A stretch of DNA of 64,000 bases from JAIQFL01 sp035295745 (GCA_035295745.1 DATGIL010000015.1:267892-331891), one strand, 5' to 3'; counted from the first letter of the stretch, positions 29,769 to 40,022 are shown. Notes: generated by a model from the sequence alone, not told the origin. Numbers and translations are program-made.

Positions 29769-30893
29769 TCACCCCAATGCCTGGTCTAAATCCGCAATCA
29801 AATCGTCGGAGTGCTCCAGCCCCACCGACAGCCGCAGCAGATTCTGCGGCGTCCGACTCTGCGGCCCTTCCACCGACGCCCGATGCTCGATCAAACTATG
29901 CGCTCCCCCCAAACTCGTCGCGCGAATGAAAAGACAGCAGCGCGCCGCCACCTGCATCGCCGTCTCCCGCCCGCCGCTCACCTGGAATGACAGCATTCCG
30001 CCGAATGCCGACATCTGCCCTGCCGCGATCTCGTAACCCGGATGATCGGGCAGTCCCGGATAGTGCACCGTCTCCACCGCCGGGTGCATCTTCAAATGCC
30101 GCGCCACCCGCAGAGCGTTGTCCGAATGCGCCCGCACCCGCCAGGGCAGCGTATCGATGCCGCGCAGCGAGAGCCAGCAGTCGAACGGCGAAGGCACGGC
30201 GCCGCCGTAGCGCTGCGCCTTCTTTGCCCGTTCAAACAGATAATTCTGATGGCGCGTGATCAGCGCCCCGCCTACCACGTCGCTGTGTCCGCTGATGTAC
30301 TTGGTCGTCGAGTGGCACACCATATCGATGCCGCAATCCAGCGGGTGCTGCAGAATCGGCGTGGCGAACGTGCCATCACAGATCGTAATGATCTTGGACC
30401 CGGCGTCGCGCGCCAATTGTGCGATCTCTCGAAGGTCGGTCACCTTCATCAACGGATTCGACGGAGTCTCCGTCCATATCAGTCTTGTACTCGGCCGGAT
30501 GGCCGCCCGCACCGCCTCCACATCGGTCATATCGACGTAGCTAGTCTCGAGGCCCCATTTCCCAAACACATCGCCGATGACTTTCCGCAGGCCCCAGTAC
30601 ACATCGTCGGGAGCAATCAGGTGATCGCCGGGTTCGAGACCTTGCACCAGTGCTGTGGCGACTGCAAGTCCGGAAGAGAACACCAGCGCCTCACTGCCGC
30701 CTTCCAGTGCCGCCAGGCACTCCTCGAGCGCGTGGCGATTCGGATTGCCTTCGCGCGAGTAGCTGAAGCCCAACGGATATTCGCCTGCGGCACTCCGTTC
30801 AAACGTTGTCGAGAGGTGGATCGGAAGGGTGACGGCGCCGGTGGCGGGGTCGATGTGCCGTCCAGCGTGCACGGCCAAGGTTTCAATTTTCAT
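29769..30893 (-). CDS. Trans-sulfuration PLP enzyme (cystathionine gamma-synthase/lyase family)
   Basis: The protein of about 374 residues belongs to the Cys/Met metabolism PLP family. It starts MKIETLAVHAGRH and has YSREGNPNRHALEECLAALEGG split across its usual substrate loop, SSGLAVATAL, and the PLP-lysine motif HSTTKYISGHSDVVGG. It ends with RLSVGLEHSDDLIADLDQAL. It forms or cleaves cystathionine-type thioethers in methionine/cysteine metabolism; gamma-synthase versus lyase cannot be told from sequence alone. The ATG at 30893 is preferred over an upstream in-frame ATG at 30941, because family members begin at this motif. Confidence 0.93.
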   Translation of the reverse strand: MKIETLAVHAGRHIDPATGAVTLPIHLSTTFERSAAGEYPLGFSYSREGNPNRHALEECLAALEGGSEALVFSSGLAVATALVQGLEPGDHLIAPDDVYWGLRKVIGDVFGKWGLETSYVDMTDVEAVRAAIRPSTRLIWTETPSNPLMKVTDLREIAQLARDAGSKIITICDGTFATPILQHPLDCGIDMVCHSTTKYISGHSDVVGGALITRHQNYLFERAKKAQRYGGAVPSPFDCWLSLRGIDTLPWRVRAHSDNALRVARHLKMHPAVETVHYPGLPDHPGYEIAAGQMSAFGGMLSFQVSGGRETAMQVAARCCLFIRATSLGGAHSLIEHRASVEGPQSRTPQNLLRLSVGLEHSDDLIADLDQALG

Positions 30894-30988
30894 CCAGAAA
30901 TTAGTGTATCGTTTCGGGTGAACTCGTTTGGTGCAGGCCACTCAATGTGCGCGACGCTCTGGATTTCTGGGCAAAGCATAGACTCGCC

Positions 30989-31921
30989 CTACCTGCCGCC
31001 ACCCAATATCTTCAGATCCTGCAGCACGCTCAGCAAACCTGGCACCAGCGTAATCACAAAGAGCACGGGCAGAATGAAGATCACGATCGGGAACAGCATC
31101 TTGATGCCCGCCTTTCCAACCGCCGCCTCCGCCCGCAGCCTCCGTCGATTGCGCAATGCGTCCGCATACACCTTCAGTGCTTGCCCCAGGCTCGTGCCGA
31201 ACTTCTCGCTCTGCACGATCATCGCCGCCAGCGACTTGATGTCCTCAATCCCGGTACGCCGCACAAACTGCGTGAAGGCAGTGGTCCGCTCCTGCCCGGC
31301 GCGCACCTGCATCACCACCGTCGCGAACTCGCCGGCCAGTTCGGGGTAGATGTACTCCATCTCCTCGCTCACCCGCATCATTGCCTGATCGAGCGCCAGA
31401 CCCGTACCTAGTACGATGCCCAGCAGATCCACCGTATCCGGCAGCGCCTCCTGCAACTTGCTCCGATAGCGCTTCACCATACGCTGTAACACCATCTTGG
31501 GCAGCAGAAATCCGAGCAGAAGCGCCACCAGCAAGCCAATGAGGACCGAGGTCGCCGGATTGCCACGCTCCACCCAGAGCATCAGCGCTGACATCACCAG
31601 CAAAAACAGCAGCGTCAGAATCACGTAGATGGCGAGCGCCGATTTTCGCCGGATTCCTGCCCGGCTTAGCAGTCGCTCCGTCTCGTGCAGCCAGTCTTCG
31701 CCGCCGGGCACCTGGCCCACAAGCACCAGGATGCGATCCAAACCGCGGCCCGAGGTCTTGCGGCGCGCCGTCCGCTGTGCCACTACCAAAGCTCGCGACT
31801 GCAGCTCCTCCAGACGGTCGCCCAGCGGATCCTCTTGCGTGCGGAATAGCTCAACGCAGGTCCACAGCAGTACGCTCAGCGTGGTGCCGGTCAGCAGGAA
31901 GAAGAGCACATTCGTCAGCAT
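30989..31921 (-). CDS. tadC: Tad pilus inner-membrane protein TadC
   Basis: The 310-residue protein has the type II secretion F (T2SF) domain and membrane helices at the N-terminus (VLFFLLTGTTLSVLLW), in the middle (LVMSALMLW, VLIGLLVALLLGFLLP) and at the C-terminus (IVIFILPVLFVITLVPGLLS). GTGLALDQAMMRVSEEM and the KSLAAMIVQSEKFGTSLGQAL region are characteristic. TadC forms the pilus-assembly platform with TadB. It lies seven bases after tadB and is the last tad gene present in this window. Confidence 0.92.
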   Translation of the reverse strand: MLTNVLFFLLTGTTLSVLLWTCVELFRTQEDPLGDRLEELQSRALVVAQRTARRKTSGRGLDRILVLVGQVPGGEDWLHETERLLSRAGIRRKSALAIYVILTLLFLLVMSALMLWVERGNPATSVLIGLLVALLLGFLLPKMVLQRMVKRYRSKLQEALPDTVDLLGIVLGTGLALDQAMMRVSEEMEYIYPELAGEFATVVMQVRAGQERTTAFTQFVRRTGIEDIKSLAAMIVQSEKFGTSLGQALKVYADALRNRRRLRAEAAVGKAGIKMLFPIVIFILPVLFVITLVPGLLSVLQDLKILGGGR

Positions 31922-31928
31922 GCTGTCC

Positions 31929-32900
31929 TCATACGCGGATGTTGGCGATCTTTCGGATCACCAGGATGCCGACGATTTCGGAAATGATCGCATAGGTGAA
32001 GAACTTCGTGCCTACCGGATCGGTCCACAAGAGTCGCACATATTCCGGTTTGAGAATCCAGAATCCCAGCCCCACGACGATCGGCAGGACACACAGCAGC
32101 CCCGCCGAGAAGCGCTGCTGCGCCGTGTGCGCCTTCAACTTCGCCGCCATATTCAGACGTTCGCGCACCAGCATCGCCAGATTCTCGAGCACGCTGACCA
32201 TGTTCGCCCCAGTTTGTCGCTGCAGGATCAAGGCGATGATAAAGAATTTGAGGTCGATGAGCGGGACCCGCCGTCCCAACTCGTGAAGCGCCGGCTCCAC
32301 TTGGGAACCCAGCGCCAGTTCTTCTACCAGTTTCTTGAACTCCATCCGGACCGGATCGGCCGTCTCCGTGGCAATCGTCTCCAGCCCACTGTGGATGTTG
32401 TGCCCGGCACGCATAGTGCGGGTAAAAAGGTCGATCGCATCGGGCAACTGCTCTTCGAACTTGTGCAACCGTCTTGAACGCACCCGCCGGATGTAGAACA
32501 CCGGCGCCACTCCCAATGCCACCGCCGTCAGGATCTGCACCAGGATCAGATTCCAGCCAACCGCGACTCCGAACACGACAAATCCCGTCAGGGCCAACAA
32601 GACGCTGAGTCCAAACACGTCGGCGGCCCGATATCGCAGATTCGCCTGTTCGATCATCTCCTGCAGACGCCGCAAAATTCCCACCCAGGAGACCAGATCG
32701 CCCAGAAACGCAAACGCCCCGCGATGCTCCCGCCGCAGGAGCTCCGAAGCACCCTTCGAGCGGCTTCGGACGTTGGCCCTCAGTTCGCGAAGCCGAGCTC
32801 CCAGCATCTGCTCGGCCTCCTGCTGGGGTACCGACCACACGTAATATCCCGCCGTGAACAGCGCCACGGAGAAGATCAAAAATGAAGCGACGACGAACAT
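31929..32900 (-). CDS. tadB: Tad pilus inner-membrane protein TadB
   Basis: The 323-residue T2SF-domain protein has an N-terminal helix (FLIFSVALFTAGYYVW) and further helices near 110-150. The T2SF core includes LPDAIDLFTRTMRAGHNIHS (the classic LP-A-x-D-x-x-x-x-x-x-R-AG motif) and LQRQTGANMVSVLENLA, and a C-terminal helix follows. It is the partner of TadC in the assembly platform. The gene is separated from tadA by about 217 bases filled with two inverted copies of the two-hairpin repeat, unlike the tight tadB-tadC spacing. Confidence 0.93.
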   Translation of the reverse strand: MFVVASFLIFSVALFTAGYYVWSVPQQEAEQMLGARLRELRANVRSRSKGASELLRREHRGAFAFLGDLVSWVGILRRLQEMIEQANLRYRAADVFGLSVLLALTGFVVFGVAVGWNLILVQILTAVALGVAPVFYIRRVRSRRLHKFEEQLPDAIDLFTRTMRAGHNIHSGLETIATETADPVRMEFKKLVEELALGSQVEPALHELGRRVPLIDLKFFIIALILQRQTGANMVSVLENLAMLVRERLNMAAKLKAHTAQQRFSAGLLCVLPIVVGLGFWILKPEYVRLLWTDPVGTKFFTYAIISEIVGILVIRKIANIRV

Positions 32901-32926
32901 CTTAAGCCATTAATCAAACCGAAGCC

Positions 32927-32982
32927 GTGGCGTAAATACTCCTGTTTGCCGTCTCGAGACCCGTGTCAAGACTTTTCGCGCG
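32927..32982 (+). repeat. Two-hairpin intergenic repeat, copy D
   Basis: Starts GTGGCGTAAATA. Hairpin 1 is degenerate and hairpin 2 is GTCTCGAG...TCAAGAC with mismatches. It is the left arm of a head-to-head pair with copy E inside the tad operon. Confidence 0.75.
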
Positions 32983-33062
32983 ACCGCCAATTCCAACGAC
33001 ACGGCAAGTCTTCCCGTTTTGCGGCGTCGAAAACCCTGCGCATAACAAATCTGGTGGACAAA

Positions 33063-33115
33063 CCGAAAAGCGTCGAGAAGAGTCTCGACGCGGCAAACAG
33101 GAGTGTTTGCGCCAC
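33063..33115 (-). repeat. Two-hairpin intergenic repeat, copy E (inverted)
   Basis: Read on the minus strand, hairpin 1 is GCAAACA-ctcc-TGTTTGC and hairpin 2 is GTCGAGA-ctct-TCTCGAC, both perfect. It ends two bases before the tadA stop codon. With copy D it forms a long imperfect inverted repeat with about 80 bases between. Confidence 0.85.
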
Positions 33116-33117
33116 CC

Positions 33118-34434
<1,317 letters not shown>

Positions 34435-34646
34435 TCATTTCTCCTGAAAGGACTATTCATTTTATGCTCTTTTTCTTCGCGGACCGCACCGATCTTTTGC
34501 CGCGGTACGGAGCTCGCCCCCCAGTGCGATACATTCGGCAGATTCGCGATCGATTAGAGCCTTACGCGGATCCGGTAACAGGGAGAGCGGCAGCGCCGAC
34601 GTAAACCAGCGGGCCTGCGCGCATCTCTTCAGCCCCAACGGCAAAA

Positions 34647-35834
34647 CTACCCGGCCTTCGCCGCCTTGCCTTCGGGTGCCTTCTTGCGTCCCGTCGCCTT
34701 GTCCACAAATGCCCGGAAGATGCGATCCAACTCTCCGGCTTGCTCGCGATTCGCCACGAACGGCCGCGCCTTGTTGATCGACGAAATCACCACGGGCGAT
34801 GGCGGAATCCCGTAGAACACCTGCTGATTCAGCGTCTGCTGGATCTGCTCCAGGTTCGCCGTGGCCGCCGTCACCTTCTTGGTGTACCGATTCACCACCA
34901 CACGAATCTGCTCCTGATTGAAACCCATGCGCATCAGGAACGTGATGTAGCGCTGCGCATTGCGAATCGAAGGAAACTCCTGATCGATCACCAGAAACAC
35001 CGCTGCCGAAACCTGCGCCGCCGCCAGCACCACTTCGTTCGACACAGCGCGCCCGCCATCAATCACAATCGCGTCGTACTTATCCACCAGAAAAGTCGCA
35101 AACTCGCGAATCATGTGGTCGCCGAAATGCCCATGTTGCTCCAGGGCATCGGGCGGACCCACCACGAAAAAACCCAACGGATCGCGCGTGACGAAGCCCT
35201 CGAATAGCGCCTGGTCCATGCGATCCAGATTCTCCGCCACTTCCATCAAGGTGTACTGCGGCGACGCCCCCAGTTGCATTGCCACGTCGTTACCCACCCA
35301 ATCGAGGTCGATCATCACCGTCGAGAGCTTCCGTTGTGCCAGCACCGAGGCGAAGTTCACTGCCAGCGTGGTGGTGCCCACTCCCCCCTTGGTTCCGATG
35401 AATGTGTAGAGCTTCCCGAGTTTGCTCTCCCCCGCCACAGCGTGCTTGGGCGCGCGATCCAGGCGCCCCATGGCATCCCGGAATTCGGTCCGCTTGATCG
35501 GCTGCAGCAAAAACTCGTTGGCCCCGGCACGCATGCACGCGATCACCGTCTCCCCATCTGCATGAAAATTGGAAACGATCACGAAAAGATCGGGTGCGGC
35601 CTGCTTGACTTTCTCCACCGCCTTGATCGCACCCTCCGGATCTCCCGAGAGGTCTACAATCAATCCCGCCCCGGGATTGCGCTCCAGATCCTGCAACACG
35701 CGGATGTAAAGATTGGCCGCCACCTCCCGATACTCCGCCACAATCTTGGCGTTCGGAATATTCAGCAGGCTGTCCCGCACCATCTCGCGGAAATTCTCGT
35801 CGCTGGAGGCGACCATCAGGGCCGTATTAGACAT
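34647..35834 (-). CDS. cpaE: Tad pilus localisation ATPase TadZ/CpaE
   Basis: The 395-residue protein has an N-terminal receiver-like (pseudo-response-regulator) domain, residues 1-125. A ParA/MinD-like ATPase follows, with deviant Walker A GTKGGVGTTT, DLDW (Walker A'), and YDAIVIDGGR (Walker B). TadZ/CpaE places the pilus machine at a cell site. The C-terminal tail is Lys/Ala rich (KKAPEGKAAKAG). It lies 18 bases after tadE on the same strand. Confidence 0.92.
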   Translation of the reverse strand: MSNTALMVASSDENFREMVRDSLLNIPNAKIVAEYREVAANLYIRVLQDLERNPGAGLIVDLSGDPEGAIKAVEKVKQAAPDLFVIVSNFHADGETVIACMRAGANEFLLQPIKRTEFRDAMGRLDRAPKHAVAGESKLGKLYTFIGTKGGVGTTTLAVNFASVLAQRKLSTVMIDLDWVGNDVAMQLGASPQYTLMEVAENLDRMDQALFEGFVTRDPLGFFVVGPPDALEQHGHFGDHMIREFATFLVDKYDAIVIDGGRAVSNEVVLAAAQVSAAVFLVIDQEFPSIRNAQRYITFLMRMGFNQEQIRVVVNRYTKKVTAATANLEQIQQTLNQQVFYGIPPSPVVISSINKARPFVANREQAGELDRIFRAFVDKATGRKKAPEGKAAKAG

Positions 35835-35852
35835 GAGCCTTCCTTGGGGAAT

Positions 35853-36353
35853 TCATGGCACGCACACTCCTGAGGCATCCTGGTAACCGGCGCTCTCCAT
35901 CGGCAGCACCGTCGTAAATGGCGGGATTTTTACCGGCGGCTGCTTCATGAAGCTGGCGAACCTCAGGAACTGGTAGTTGGTGATGCTGACACTCACCGTC
36001 GCGGGCACGCAGATGCCTGAGCAACTGTCGCTGCTGAACGGAGTCACGCCTCCGTCCGTGAAGTACTGAATCGAGATCCCGGCGTCGCCGTTCTCGAATA
36101 CCGAACGATCCAGAATCGCGGGAACGTGACTTTCCATGTAGGCGAGCACGTTGCTGCCGTCGGAGGTCCAGCAGTGCGTGGAAGCATAGCGCGCGCCGTC
36201 GCGTGTGAAATCGTTCACGCCATGCCATACCCACAGCATCTCCGCCACGAACACAATCATGAAGGTGAGGGGAAGAACCACGCCCGCATACAACACGACG
36301 AACTCCGAAAGCGCCTGTCCCGAACGCTTCCTTCGCGCCGCCTGCATGCTCAC
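35853..36353 (-). CDS. tadE: TadE-family pseudopilin
   Basis: The 166-residue protein has a basic N-terminus, then GQALSEFVVLYAGVVLPL, the TadE motif with the conserved Glu at position +5 of the mature hydrophobic segment, and one helix continuing to MIVFVAEMLWVW. The C-terminal domain is extracytoplasmic and has several cysteines (HCWTSDG, SDSCSGICVP, SGVCVP) that could form disulfides. It is a minor pilin of the Tad system. Its ATG overlaps the stop of the P1 peptidase by four bases. Confidence 0.88.
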   Translation of the reverse strand: MSMQAARRKRSGQALSEFVVLYAGVVLPLTFMIVFVAEMLWVWHGVNDFTRDGARYASTHCWTSDGSNVLAYMESHVPAILDRSVFENGDAGISIQYFTDGGVTPFSSDSCSGICVPATVSVSITNYQFLRFASFMKQPPVKIPPFTTVLPMESAGYQDASGVCVP

Positions 36354-37297
36354 CCCAATCCCGGCACGCCGCCGAGAGTCTTTGACAACCTCGCCGCGCG
36401 CAGAATACCTTGCGCCATGGCATCGGCAGCCGCTACGCCCAGAATGTTGATGTCCGCCTGATGGTCACCCAGCGACAATGCGAACACCGTGTCGCCATCG
36501 AACATCGTATTCACCGGGTAGATCGAGCGCGCCATCCCCAGGCTCGCGAATTGGGCGAGTTTCGTGGCCTGTACCTTGGACAATTTCGCATTCGTGGCCA
36601 CCACTCCAAGCGTGGTGTTACTGCGAATGAAGCTGCCGATCGCACCATGCTTCATCGCCTCCACCGTATTGGCGAATTCGCGGCTGTCTTTTGCTTTTCG
36701 AGCACCGGCGACGATCTTGCCGGTTTCCGGATCGCGCACATCGCCCAACGCATTCACCACCACCAGGCTCGACACCATCACCCCGCCGGGCAGCATCACG
36801 GTGAACGAACCCACGCCTGCCTTCATAGCCTGGCCCATGCCGTACAACTTGCCGATCGTGGCGCCGGTGCCCGCACCCACCGAGCCCTCTGCCACCGGGT
36901 TGGACGTCGCTGCCGAGGCGGCCGCTTCACCCATCGCAGCGTTGGGACGAACTCCCGCCTTGGCGATGCCAAGATCGAAGATTACGGCGGCTGGCACGAT
37001 GGGCACGCGGGCGGGTCCCGCCGCCACACCCACGCCTCGATGCTCCAGATAACGCCGCACTCCCGACGCCGCCTCGAGCCCGAAGGCGCTCCCGCCCGTC
37101 AGCAAGATGCCATGGACTTGCGGATCCACATGGCCCGGGTCGAGTGTCGCGATCTCTTCTGTCCCGCTAGCCGAGCCGCGAATGTCTACCCCACCCACTG
37201 CTCCCTGCTCGCATAGGATCGCCGTGCAACCCGTGATCGCTTCGAAGTCGGAGATGTGCCCGACGCGAATGCCTTCGATGTCGGTAAGCCCTTTCAC
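36350..37297 (-). CDS. P1-family (DmpA-like, S58) peptidase / N-terminal nucleophile aminopeptidase
   Basis: The protein belongs to the DmpA/P1 family of self-cleaving aminopeptidases. Motifs include GLTDIEGIRVGHISD at the start, GILLTGGSAFGLEAASGV, GVGAAPAR-like VAAGPARVPIVPAAVIFD, SVGAGTGATIGKL, and the processing-site region NTTLGVVATNA, where a Thr takes the place of the DmpA Ser nucleophile (inferred alignment). GTG at 37297 is preferred because the frame to 37426 overlaps the divergent mlaE start. Its stop overlaps the tadE start by four bases, so it heads the tad operon. A role in pilus biogenesis is possible but unproven. Confidence 0.88.
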   Translation of the reverse strand: MKGLTDIEGIRVGHISDFEAITGCTAILCEQGAVGGVDIRGSASGTEEIATLDPGHVDPQVHGILLTGGSAFGLEAASGVRRYLEHRGVGVAAGPARVPIVPAAVIFDLGIAKAGVRPNAAMGEAAASAATSNPVAEGSVGAGTGATIGKLYGMGQAMKAGVGSFTVMLPGGVMVSSLVVVNALGDVRDPETGKIVAGARKAKDSREFANTVEAMKHGAIGSFIRSNTTLGVVATNAKLSKVQATKLAQFASLGMARSIYPVNTMFDGDTVFALSLGDHQADINILGVAAADAMAQGILRAARLSKTLGGVPGLG

Positions 37298-37349
37298 GTT
37301 TGCACCGATATTGGTATGGTAGCATCGAGAATACGGGGACCGACCTACA

Positions 37350-38114
37350 TTGCTGGATCTGCTGAAAGAGCCCGTTCTCGCCGTCCAAGAGTTTCTCACG
37401 TTAGCGGGCAAGGCGTTCCGGAACATCCTGCGCAGTCCACACTATTGGGACGACATCTACCTGCAGATGGACACCATCGGTGTCGGCAGCCTGGCCATCG
37501 CCGCCATCACCGGTTTCTTCGCCGGCGCGGTCATGGCCTTGCAGATGTCCCGCGCCTTGGCCCAGTATGGCTCAGTCGGTAAGACTGGCACCCTTGTGTC
37601 GCTTACGCTAGCGCGCGAACTGGGTCCCGTGCTGACGGCTCTCATGGTGGCCGGACGTAACGCCTCGGGAATCGCCAGCGAACTCGGCTCCATGAAGGTC
37701 AGCGAGCAGATCGATGCCATGCGCGCGCTGGGCACCGATCCCATTCAGAAGCTGGTGACGCCTCGCCTGATCGCCACTTCTGTTATGCTCCCCATGCTCA
37801 CCGTGATTGCCGATTTTGTCGGCATGTTCGGGGGCTTCATCATCGCCGAGTTTTTCCTCGGTCTGAGCCCGAAACAATACTGGACTACGGTATGGCAGGC
37901 GCTCGATTGGGGTGACGTGGTGCAAGGCGGCATCTTCAAGCCGGTGGTCTTCGCGTTCACGATCTCGCTTGTGGGCTGCTATTACGGGCTCCGCACCACC
38001 GGCGGCACGCAAGGCGTGGGCCGATCCACCACCCAGGCCGTCGTTGCCGCCACCGTGGCCATCTTCATCTTCGACCTGATGATCACCAAGGTCTTTGTCA
38101 GCCAGTCCGGGTAA
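37350..38114 (+). CDS. mlaE: MlaE-family lipid ABC transporter permease
   Basis: The 254-residue permease has the MlaE/DUF140 signature: MDTIGVGSLAIAAITGFFAG (early helix), LARELGPVLTALMVAGRNAS, ELGSMKVSEQIDAMRALGTDP (the highly conserved cytoplasmic loop), and several later helices. With MlaF and MlaD it moves phospholipid between the inner membrane and the periplasm. The start codon is TTG at 37350; no clear ribosome site is seen and a downstream start cannot be excluded. Three bases separate it from mlaF. Confidence 0.95.
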   Translation: MLDLLKEPVLAVQEFLTLAGKAFRNILRSPHYWDDIYLQMDTIGVGSLAIAAITGFFAGAVMALQMSRALAQYGSVGKTGTLVSLTLARELGPVLTALMVAGRNASGIASELGSMKVSEQIDAMRALGTDPIQKLVTPRLIATSVMLPMLTVIADFVGMFGGFIIAEFFLGLSPKQYWTTVWQALDWGDVVQGGIFKPVVFAFTISLVGCYYGLRTTGGTQGVGRSTTQAVVAATVAIFIFDLMITKVFVSQSG

Positions 38115-38117
38115 GCG

Positions 38118-38942
38118 ATGGCGGACGACTCCCGGAAATCCATTTTGCGCTTTGAACACGTCACCGTTTCGTTCGACGGTGAAGTGGCCTTGGACGACCT
38201 CTCGTTCGAGGCATTTCAGGGGGAGTCGCGCGTCATTCTCGGAGCGGCCGGAAGCGGCAAGACCGTGGTGCTCAAGACGGCCCTCGGGCTCGTGAAGCCT
38301 GATTCCGGCAAGGTCTACGCCTTCGACAAAGATCTGACCAGCATGGCAGAAAAGGATCTGTTCGAAATCCGCAGCAAGATGGGAATGCTGTTCCAGGAAA
38401 GCGCTCTATTCGACTCGCTCAACATCGAAGAGAACGTGGCGTACCCGCTGCTCAATCAGAAATCCATCCGTTGCCCGATCGATCAGGTGCATCCTCGCGT
38501 AGTCCAGGCGCTCGAGTTTGTCGAACTATCCGGCACCCTTGAAAAATTCCCCAGTGAGCTTTCGGGAGGCATGCGGCGTCGTGCTGCAATCGCCCGCGCC
38601 GTCGTCACCGACCCGCCCCTGGTTCTCTATGACTCGCCCACCGCGGGTCTAGACCCCATCACCGCACACACCATCATGGCGTTGCTCATCAAGGAGCGCG
38701 ATGTGAGTCACACCACCACGCTCATGGTGACGCATCGCTACCAGGATGGAAATCTGATTGCGAATTTTCGCTACAATTCGGAGAAAGGGAGCTTGGAGCC
38801 CGCCCGCAACGGAGCCAGAACAGCGGGGCGAACTACATTCATGGTCCTGAAACAGGGCAGGCTGGTATTTGAGGGTGAGCAAAGCCGGCTGGAAGCATCC
38901 ACCGATGCCTACATTTCGAAGTTCGTGAAGCCGCGGGAATAG
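38118..38942 (+). CDS. mlaF: MlaF-family ABC transporter ATPase with atypical Walker B
   Basis: The 274-residue ABC ATPase has Walker A GAAGSGKT at 42-49, Q-loop FQESALFD near 93-100, signature LSGGM at 148-152, Walker B LVLYD at 168-172, D-loop AGLDP, and the switch His206 (VTHRYQ). Residue 173, normally the catalytic Glu of Walker B (LLYDEP), is Ser here (LYDSP). All other nucleotide motifs are intact. It is predicted to energise MlaE; the effect of the missing Glu on hydrolysis is unknown. The C-terminal 60 residues extend beyond the minimal domain. Same operon as mlaE and mlaD. Confidence 0.93.
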   Translation: MADDSRKSILRFEHVTVSFDGEVALDDLSFEAFQGESRVILGAAGSGKTVVLKTALGLVKPDSGKVYAFDKDLTSMAEKDLFEIRSKMGMLFQESALFDSLNIEENVAYPLLNQKSIRCPIDQVHPRVVQALEFVELSGTLEKFPSELSGGMRRRAAIARAVVTDPPLVLYDSPTAGLDPITAHTIMALLIKERDVSHTTTLMVTHRYQDGNLIANFRYNSEKGSLEPARNGARTAGRTTFMVLKQGRLVFEGEQSRLEASTDAYISKFVKPRE

Positions 38943-38945
38943 ACC

Positions 38946-40022
38946 ATGCCTGATCCACGCAAAGTACGTTGGTCGCAGTTGAAGGTCGGGGTACTGGCCC
39001 TGGTTGCGTTCTTGATTGTGTTCGTTCTCGTATTCCTGCTCACCAGTTCGCAAGGCCTCTTCCAGCCCAATGAACTGCTGCGCACCTACATGAGCGACGC
39101 CGGCGGCATTGCGGATGGCTCGGTGGTTCGGCTCAACGGCTACACAGTCGGCTACCTCGATAAACTCCGTCTGACCAATTCGCGCGATCCCAAACGCCAG
39201 GTGGAATTCCGCATGATGGTAAATGGAAAGTTCCTGAGCGAAATTCCCGTCGACTCAGTAGCCGAGATCAGCGCCGCAAACCTGCTGGGCGACAAGTTCA
39301 TCAATATCACCAGGGGCCAGGAATCCCGCACCGTGAAGCCCGGCGACGAAGTGAGAAGCGTGGAAGGCAAGGACATCCCCGAAATGATGGCGCAGATGAC
39401 CACCACGCTGCAGTCCTTCCAGACCATCGTCGATCGCGTGAATCGTCTGCTGGCGGGAGTCGAGGCCGGCAACGGCAACTTGGGCAAGTTCCTCAAGGAC
39501 GAAGAGCTCTACGGCCGCATGAATGGCATCGCCTCGGAGCTGCAGAAAATTCTCGCGGATGTCCGTACCGCCGATGGCACTGTCAGCAAACTGTTCCACG
39601 ACCAGGGTGCGCTCTACGAAGATTTCCGTGCCCCCATCAAACGCATCGATGCCATGCTGGCCCAGATTCAGTCGGGCCAAGGCAATCTTGGCCTCCTGAT
39701 GACCGATCGCGCTTTGTATGACGACTTCAAGAAGACCATCGGCGAGTTCAACACCCTGCTCGCGGACCTTCAGGCTGGCAAAGGCAATGCAGGCAAATTG
39801 CTCAAAGACGAGCAACTCTACAAGCGAGTGGATGACCTGGTGGCCAAATTCAGCGGCATCATGGACAAGATCAATGCCGGCCAGGGCACCGTGGGGCAAT
39901 TCCTCGTCAATCCGGAACTGTACCAGTCGCTCGAAGGCACCACCCGAGAATTCCAATCGCTGGCCAAGGACATGCGGGCCAATCCCAAGAAATTTCTCAG
40001 CATCCGGCTGACCCTATTTTGA
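38946..40022 (+). CDS. mlaD: MlaD-family MCE-domain lipid-binding protein
   Basis: The 358-residue protein has a short cytoplasmic N-terminus, a membrane anchor (VGVLALVAFLIVFVLVFLL) and an MCE domain at about residues 40-125 (DAGGIADGSVVRLNGYTVGY). Long helical repeats carrying the recurring GN(L/A)GKFLKDEELY / GQGTVGQFLVNPELY-type unit (cores KFLKDEELY, LLKDEQLYK, FLVNPELYQ) follow. MCE proteins form hexameric rings that carry lipids across the periplasm; the long repetitive C-terminus should make an extended coil or tunnel. Its stop overlaps the next gene's TTG start. Confidence 0.93.
   Translation: MPDPRKVRWSQLKVGVLALVAFLIVFVLVFLLTSSQGLFQPNELLRTYMSDAGGIADGSVVRLNGYTVGYLDKLRLTNSRDPKRQVEFRMMVNGKFLSEIPVDSVAEISAANLLGDKFINITRGQESRTVKPGDEVRSVEGKDIPEMMAQMTTTLQSFQTIVDRVNRLLAGVEAGNGNLGKFLKDEELYGRMNGIASELQKILADVRTADGTVSKLFHDQGALYEDFRAPIKRIDAMLAQIQSGQGNLGLLMTDRALYDDFKKTIGEFNTLLADLQAGKGNAGKLLKDEQLYKRVDDLVAKFSGIMDKINAGQGTVGQFLVNPELYQSLEGTTREFQSLAKDMRANPKKFLSIRLTLF

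Noticed and set aside
30894..30988. SAM riboswitch upstream of the trans-sulfuration gene
   Set aside because: The 95-base gap is too short and lacks the conserved core helices.
34462..34644. 60-codon frame between tadA and cpaE
   Set aside because: No ribosome site, no motif, Ala/Arg-rich; the region is better read as an intergenic leader.
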